Source: Pleurotus djamor
Taxonomy: Eukaryota; Basidiomycota; Agaricomycetes; Agaricales; Pleurotaceae
Direction: 5' to 3'
Assembly (NCBI GenBank): GCA_029747585.1
Contig: JAPEVF010000030.1
Location: 47,002 to 111,001, forward strand
Length of the DNA: 64,000 nt
The notes beneath the pieces were generated by a model. That model saw nothing but the letters and a program-made list of their open reading frames with translations. It had not been told where the DNA came from and did not search any database. The position numbers were made by a program, and so were the translations under genes. The stretch's first letter is position 1. The number at the start of each line of letters is the position of its first letter. Shown in pieces: positions 58,995 to 64,000 of the stretch.

Positions 58995-59742
58995 TTACAT
59001 CGAGCATCGGTTTCCTGGTCTAGCAGCATAACGAAAGAGTTGTCGACTGGGAGCACGGTGTGTATTCCTAACGTCGATCTTCTTCCAAGGAAGCGTACGT
59101 GTACGACCAAGTCCTCGACGAATACCAGGTCCCAAAGGCGAAGGCACGCGTGGAATGTACCGGTTCCAGGACAAGAGCGTCCGTTCGTACGAAGTGGCTG
59201 ACCGAGAGAGCATGAAAGTATCCACCATTTTGAAGGACGCGAGCGACGAGTCCAAGCGAGTTAGAAGAAGCTTCCGAGGGCCAGCCAGTGTTGTAGGTGG
59301 ACCAGGAATTACAGGATTTCCTTGAGTGGATTTCAAAGCTGCCACCAGGATCGCAAGTTTGGAGTTGTGTTGGTCAAGTCGCATCATTGCAAGATTTTCT
59401 GTTTGGTTGACCAGCTCTGGGACGCCAATCACGGATTCTTCGTCACCTTGGACCTAGCGCAGCTCATTAGACAGTGGTACTCCACTCAAAGGGCGAAATA
59501 ATGATGCATGCCTTGGTATTTTCGTCTGGATCAGGGCGAGATTCGCTCGAAGGTTGAGCACAAACGCGTGCAGTGCGTAACCTCCACCAGCTCCAGATGA
59601 TGATGATGGCGATGAGGCCGACTACGAATGCGGCCAAGATGCCAGCGACGACGCGAAGGACCAATGTAACTGCGGGAGGGGCGACAGTACGAGTAGGCGA
59701 TGCTAAAAGAGTGTCGTATTTAGAGATGTGCTTAGAGTCCAT
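58995..59742 (-). CDS. Unknown single-pass membrane protein
   Basis: A start at 59742 gives MDSKHISKYDTLLASPTRTV followed by a strongly hydrophobic stretch, VTLVLRVVAGILAAFVVGLI AIIIIW, then basic WWRLRTARV. A short cytosolic or luminal part has SSESRPDPDENTK. A splice joins it, probably through a GC donor, to VQGDEESVIGVPELVNQTEN in the second exon. The C-terminal part is basic and Ser/Arg-rich (ARRGLGRTRTLPWKK-like), ending ARPGNRCSM with TAA read at 58997-58995. Total about 215-225 residues. The polarity (short N-terminal side, basic after the helix) suggests the C-terminus is cytosolic. I recognise no family. Exon joining is uncertain because no clean GT donor gives the right frame. Confidence 0.45.
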
Positions 59743-60160
59743 TATGACCTTTTGTGCAAGTAGAGACAGGCGAGGTAGTTGGAAGTAAGAAAGAAAGGAA
59801 TGAAGAGAGTGCAACTCGAGTTGATGAGTTTTGATCAAGGTCGCCCCTAAGTCAGAGGGGTCTTCCCACGCTTAGAAGAGTTCTGACTCCGTTTCAACTG
59901 TTCCCTCCAAGTACTCAGACGGTCTCACATAGGCCATCAGGTATTCCCAAGCTGCAATTGCATCCGTTACTTCTGATGCTTACGGCCAGAATCTCAAGAT
60001 ATAGGGATCAATCACCTGCGGTACAGGCAAGCTAGATACATACCAGAGACGCCGGGCCTCGCACTCAAGTTACTACTATACTTAGAACTTGTTCCCATCG
60101 AACTGCTCACAAGAACAATCTGTAACAGCACCTCCAGGGCGTATTTAAAGGGCCCAATGG
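59743..60160. promoter_or_regulatory. Divergent promoter between membrane protein and P450
   Basis: 418 bp. A TATTTAAA element at 60141-60148 precedes the P450 start by only about 13 bp, so transcription may begin at a later site or the true P450 start may be at 60197. No gene is seen. Confidence 0.4.
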
Positions 60161-62141
60161 ATGGCTAATGGACTCAGTACTCAACTCCCACCAGCAATGT
60201 TTACCTATAGCATTCCAACTGCTGGCTCTGTCGTTTCCCTCGCTGAACCGGCTTTCATAACCCGTGTCGCTCTCGCCGCATTCTTGGTGGTGGTTGCAGC
60301 TCTATACCTCGTCCCATCCTCTCAACCATCAACAGAAGTTACTCGACTGGGAGGTCTCTCCTTTCTGACTGCGTCGCGGAGCTTCTTCAACCGCCGTTAT
60401 GATTTCCTCTGGAACCATTTCAAGGCTACTGGGCAACAAATGTTTCGTTTTCCTGTTCTACACGTCAGTCCTCAAGCTATGCTCTTGCTTCCATTTTCCC
60501 AGGTCAGATCATCCTTTAGCACTCTGTAGTCGCTATGAAAGGCGAAGCATCAAGGATGGTAATCTTCGGCGACAAAAATTTGGATATATTCGCGGCCTAC
60601 AGGAAGCTCATGGGAGGCTCCCCAGAAATCGATATGCTTGAAAATACCACCGCGATGGCCGAAGATGATAATTCGGGCTTCAATAAACGTTTACTCACCA
60701 TCCTCCGAAAAGACCGCCTCCAAGCCAGTGCGTAAACATCCCTGGTCTTATCATGCTGTTGATCACGTACACTTTGCTGGCAGTTCTACCTCTGCTATTT
60801 GCTGATATAAACAGACGCATGCTTCTTTGGGGACAAGAAGGCCAAATCAACCCACTAAAGGAACTATATGATGTTCGTGACGCAATTATGAACGAACGCG
60901 TGATCTGTGCTAACCTACGGTAATAAGCTCGCTTTCCAAATGATCGTTCGAATGGCCACATGTTCCGAGTTGGCTGAAGATAAGGAAGCGGTCACTCAAC
61001 TCTCGGACAACTTCGAGAAGCTTGAGCGGAACGCGACGCTTCTCTCCCTTCTTCTCTCATGGTTCCCAGGCTCGGCCAAAAAGGCTCAACGAGAGGCCAC
61101 AGCTGCAATGTTCAACACTATCGATCACTATGTTGACTTACGCAGGAAAGCAGGCGCCTCTTCAGCCGAAGCAATCGACATGCTCCTCCAAGAAGGTTGC
61201 GACGGCTTGACTATCCATTGTGTGCGTCCATGGACCCTTGCATACTATCTTATGGAAAAGCGTGACTCCTTTGTTCTTCAGTTCGTGTTGAAAGTCATAT
61301 ATGCTGGTATCATCAACACAGGAATTCACTGTATGTACCACCTCTACATCATTTCACGAGCTCTTTGAGTTGAAATTTCTATAGCGTACTGGGTTATGGT
61401 ATACCTTGCGTCATACCCCGAGTGGAAAGCCAGAGTCGCATCCGAAATAAATAAACTCCTCGATAAATACGCCCCAGAATCAACAGAACCCGTCCACCAC
61501 CGCTTATCCTCAATTCCTGTCTCAGCCTGGGAAGACAACATCCCGACTATGGATCTTTTCATTCGCGAAACCCTTAGGTTAACGCAGAACAGTACCGCCC
61601 TCCGACGGAACGTCCTCGAGGATATCAAAATCGACGGCAAAATCATCAAGAAAGGCGATTATCTTGCGTACTCCTTAGCCGACGTCCATCTTGATCCCGA
61701 GATCTACAAGGACCCTCACAAGTTTGATCCAAGTAGATTTGAAGTGGGTAGGCAAGAAGACCAGAAGGGTACGTGGTCATACTTAGCCTGGGGAGCAGGT
61801 GAGCATAACTGTCCAAGTTCGCTTCAATTGTGCTCTAAGAATCCATCGCTGGCATAACTTCCGATTCTACGGGTCTAGGTCGTCACCCTTGTTCCGGCAT
61901 GAAAGTGGCGAAGTTAGAGATCAAGGCTACGGTTGCCATGTTTCTAACTGCGTATGAATTTGAACTTGTCGATGAAACTGGGTTATTCCCCAAGTCTCTT
62001 CCTCGACCTAACAAAAACGACATCCACCAGGTTAGTGGCGAGTTAAACCCCCTGCCCCCGCGTCCTATCTACTCCCTATTTTCTTAGGCTCGACCGCTTG
62101 GCAAGCCGTGTTACCTCAAATTCAAACGCGTAGCTGAGTAA
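60161..62141 (+). CDS. Cytochrome P450 with Asn-type I-helix
   Basis: Membrane-anchored P450 of about 520 residues in about seven exons. The N-terminus has a single hydrophobic anchor (ITRVALAAFLVVVAALYLVP). Motifs in order: FRFPVLHHSVVAMKGEASRM, NTTAMAEDDNSGFNKRLLTI, the I-helix AGIINTGIHSYWVM (61303-61323 and after the intron), FIRETLRLT (ExxR), DPSRFEVGRQEDQ, and the heme-binding loop WGAGRHPCSGMKVAKLEIK assembled across an intron at about 61800. The last exon ends GKPCYLKFKRVAE at 62141. The usual acid-Thr pair of the I-helix is replaced by Asn-Thr, as in CYP7/CYP8-like enzymes. The substrate cannot be told. The start may be 60161 or 60197. No frameshift is seen. Confidence 0.83.
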
Positions 62142-62441
62142 CGGAGACACTACAGCTGCCCAATCCCAGACTCAAGGACTTGTGTAGCTATCTAGCAGAA
62201 CTTAAGTTGATGAAGAATTTAGTAGGTTACGGCTACTCGCGTTGCATAAAAAGGTTTGGAGTGAAGATTACATTAATACTACACGAAGAATCCTGGGGTG
62301 TAGAGTAAGTATTGCCGAATCGGAGAGCTTGATATATCGCCAGAGTGCATCAAGTGGACATACGTGCAAGAAATTGTGATCAGATCCAAGTTGATAGAGC
62401 AGGATGAGAGCATGGCATAAGCACAAAAGGTAGAACCGTAC
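62142..62441. other. Convergent intergenic region
   Basis: 300 bp between P450 and F-box stops. AT-rich, no gene seen. Confidence 0.45.
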
Positions 62442-63813
62442 CTAGCACTCAGGACCGACGACGAGCGTCATCAACCCGGTCTCGAGTTCCAGAGAGAATT
62501 CATGTTCCAAGGACTTCTGTATTTGCTTTTGACTGGCTGAAGATATAGGTTTCCAATGAGCTCTACTAGGGGAGTTCTTTGCTTCACAGCGAAGTTCAAC
62601 TTTCTGAAGCTGACCCGTCGTAACCAGGATTTGAAGGAGGGAGGATAGAGAGTCGCAACCTGGCGGGTTGATGCAATCAGGGTACGATACCCAATAATGC
62701 GATACCGAGATATTGAGATGCTGAAGCGAGCTGCGACATGGCAATGCGGCAAGAAAACGAGCGGCCCAAGTAAGGGCGCCATAAAGTGGGGTTACGCCAA
62801 TTTCTGGTGCCAGTTTGAGTGATAAGATAGTTGGTCGCAGAGACACATCAAGCTGATCCCAAGTGGTAGTGTAGTTTGCTACAGAGAGCAATGTAAGTAT
62901 TATGCCATCAACGAAGACGACGATATTCACCATGGATGACTAGGTGCTGAAGTGATGTGACCGCGTGTAAAAAACGAGGGAAAATATACGGGGTCCCAAT
63001 GTACATGGCCAACTGGGTGTCGAAGTAGCTAAGGGCAGGACATGAGAGGAAGTTTTGCTTCCTCACCCAGTTTTGCACACCTTGAAACTGCAGCGTTTTC
63101 AATCTCGGCATACATACTGGTCCATCTCCAATACCCGCCCATTCGGGGAGCTCATCCACTTCGTCCTCATCATGTTCATCACCGTTGTCTTCATCCTCTT
63201 CATCATCCTCATCCTCTCCGAAACCGGTTATCCAAGTAGTCGACCCAATCGAAATTAAAGCAAGCTCCTCAAGTCTGTCACCACATTCCCCCAAAAGATG
63301 CTTCAGATCTTGCAAGCCCGGTTTGAAGGCCCAACCATAAAGGTACAGGCGCGTCAGTGTCTGCGTGGAAACCAATCTGCACAGACCAATCCTCAACGTC
63401 CTAGGAAGATATGCCCATCTTTGACCACTTTGCAGTTCTAGGGTGCGAACAGTATTGAACGGCTCGAACCCAACAGCAAAGTGTGCAGGACGTTGGTCCC
63501 GTGGTGATATCAAAACTTGTAGGTGTAGACTTTGAACATAAGAGCCCAGATGTGGTGCCAGAAAGCGAAAGAACGCTAGATCGCGCTCGAAGTAGTCGTA
63601 TAGCAGCTCTGTATGACGATATTGGTGATATCGAGCGAGCGACAAGAATGCTCGCGAAACACCTGCGCATTGACGAAGGTAATGCTGCCTCAAACCATCG
63701 TTGAGGTCATCCGAGATCCAGCTGATGATTTCCGCAAAGATTTCCAGTGGTAAACGAGGGCTTTTATCCATGAACGAGTGGCAATGAGACTCTGACCTGG
63801 TGGTGGTAAGCAC
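62442..63813 (-). CDS. F-box-like protein with acidic insert
   Basis: Two exons: the first from 63813 and the second ending at 62442, joined by an intron of about 50 bp near 62880-62930. The start MLTTTRSESHCHSFMDKSPR leads to an F-box-like segment LPLEIFAEIISWISDDLNDG. The middle has RTLELQSGQRWAYLPRTLRI and LRRLEELALISIGSTTW-like leucine-rich pieces typical of fungal F-box proteins. An acidic tract (DEDDEEDEDNGDEHDEDEVDEL) interrupts it. The second exon has the leucine-rich end SLQHLNISVSHYWVSYPDCI, LSSLLQILVTTGQLQKVELR and ends ETGLMTLVVGPEC. Total about 450 residues. A start at 63771 (MDKSPRL) is also possible. A role in ubiquitin-ligase substrate choice is inferred from the class only. 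Confidence 0.7.
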
Positions 63814-64000
63814 AAAAGGATAGCAAGCGCTAATATTCTTTGCTTCAAATTTCCTTACATAAAGTTAATGTCTTCTTCAACGCCTACACCAGCGCCCCAC
63901 CATATACTTCGCTTGCACTCTTCTGGGGTCACTTGTCTCTGGGTATCTGACGATAATGAAAGGGTTTACTCTGGGGACGATTCAGGTCTTGTTGTTGTGA
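63814..64000. other. Upstream end of F-box gene, no other gene seen
   Basis: The last 187 bases contain the F-box promoter. A new gene may begin beyond the window; nothing here supports one. Confidence 0.5.

Overview
This 64 kb window is nuclear DNA from a filamentous basidiomycete, very probably an Agaricomycete. The evidence is the dense packing of intron-rich genes (introns mostly 45-70 bp, GT-AG with CTAAY-like branch points), very short exons, and protein families typical of mushrooms (YANK kinase, KRE6-type GH16, AusD-like methyltransferases, wax-synthase-like acyltransferase, F-box proteins). There is no sign of bacterial, viral or plasmid sequence. Base quality is uneven: scattered Ns, an N-rich stretch near 30.6-31.2 kb and another near 55.2 kb, and a run of Ns from about 49,095 to 49,344.

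Layout. 0.4-2.5 kb: PHO84-type phosphate transporter (-). 3.5-5.4 kb: LYR-motif protein of the LYRM5/ETFRF1 type (+) and eIF1A (+). 6.1-7.1 kb: F-box/ankyrin protein (-). 7.3-17.1 kb: an accessory island with a wax-synthase-like MBOAT acyltransferase (-), two tandem NAD(P)-binding reductases (+) and three tandem AusD-like methyltransferases (+). 17.3-20.7 kb: YVC1-like TRP channel (-). 21.3-23.1 kb: YANK kinase (+). 23.5-23.9 kb: a MITE with perfect 51-bp inverted ends. 24.0-26.5 kb: NPR3 (+). 26.6-28.2 kb: histidine acid phosphatase (-). 28.5-30.9 kb: sugar transporter of the MFS (-). 31.3-33.3 kb: divergent macro-domain / alpha-beta hydrolase pair. 33.9-35.5 kb: Pro/Ala/Thr-rich low-complexity protein (-). 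36.7-41.5 kb: PMC1-type calcium ATPase (-). 41.5-45.1 kb: 3.6 kb without a recognisable gene. 45.1-46.7 kb: RMND1/DUF155 protein (-). 47.0-48.9 kb: trehalose-6-phosphate synthase (-). 49.5-50.7 kb: ribosomal protein P0 (-). 51.3-54.1 kb: large helical-repeat-like protein (+). 54.1-55.1 kb: VPS28 (+). 55.6-58.4 kb: KRE6/SKN1 glucan synthesis protein (+). 59.0-59.7 kb: unknown single-pass membrane protein (-). 60.2-62.1 kb: cytochrome P450 (+). 62.4-63.8 kb: F-box protein (-).

Most genes are housekeeping: translation (eIF1A, P0), nutrient and TORC1 signalling (PHO84, NPR3, acid phosphatase), calcium handling at the vacuole (YVC1-like release channel and PMC1 pump), wall synthesis (KRE6), trehalose and endosomal sorting. 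The part that looks unusual is the 7.3-17.1 kb island: six modification-type enzymes in three families, two of them tandemly amplified, with no polyketide, peptide or terpene synthase in view. Gene boundaries come from reading splice sites by eye, so ends marked uncertain should be treated as approximate.
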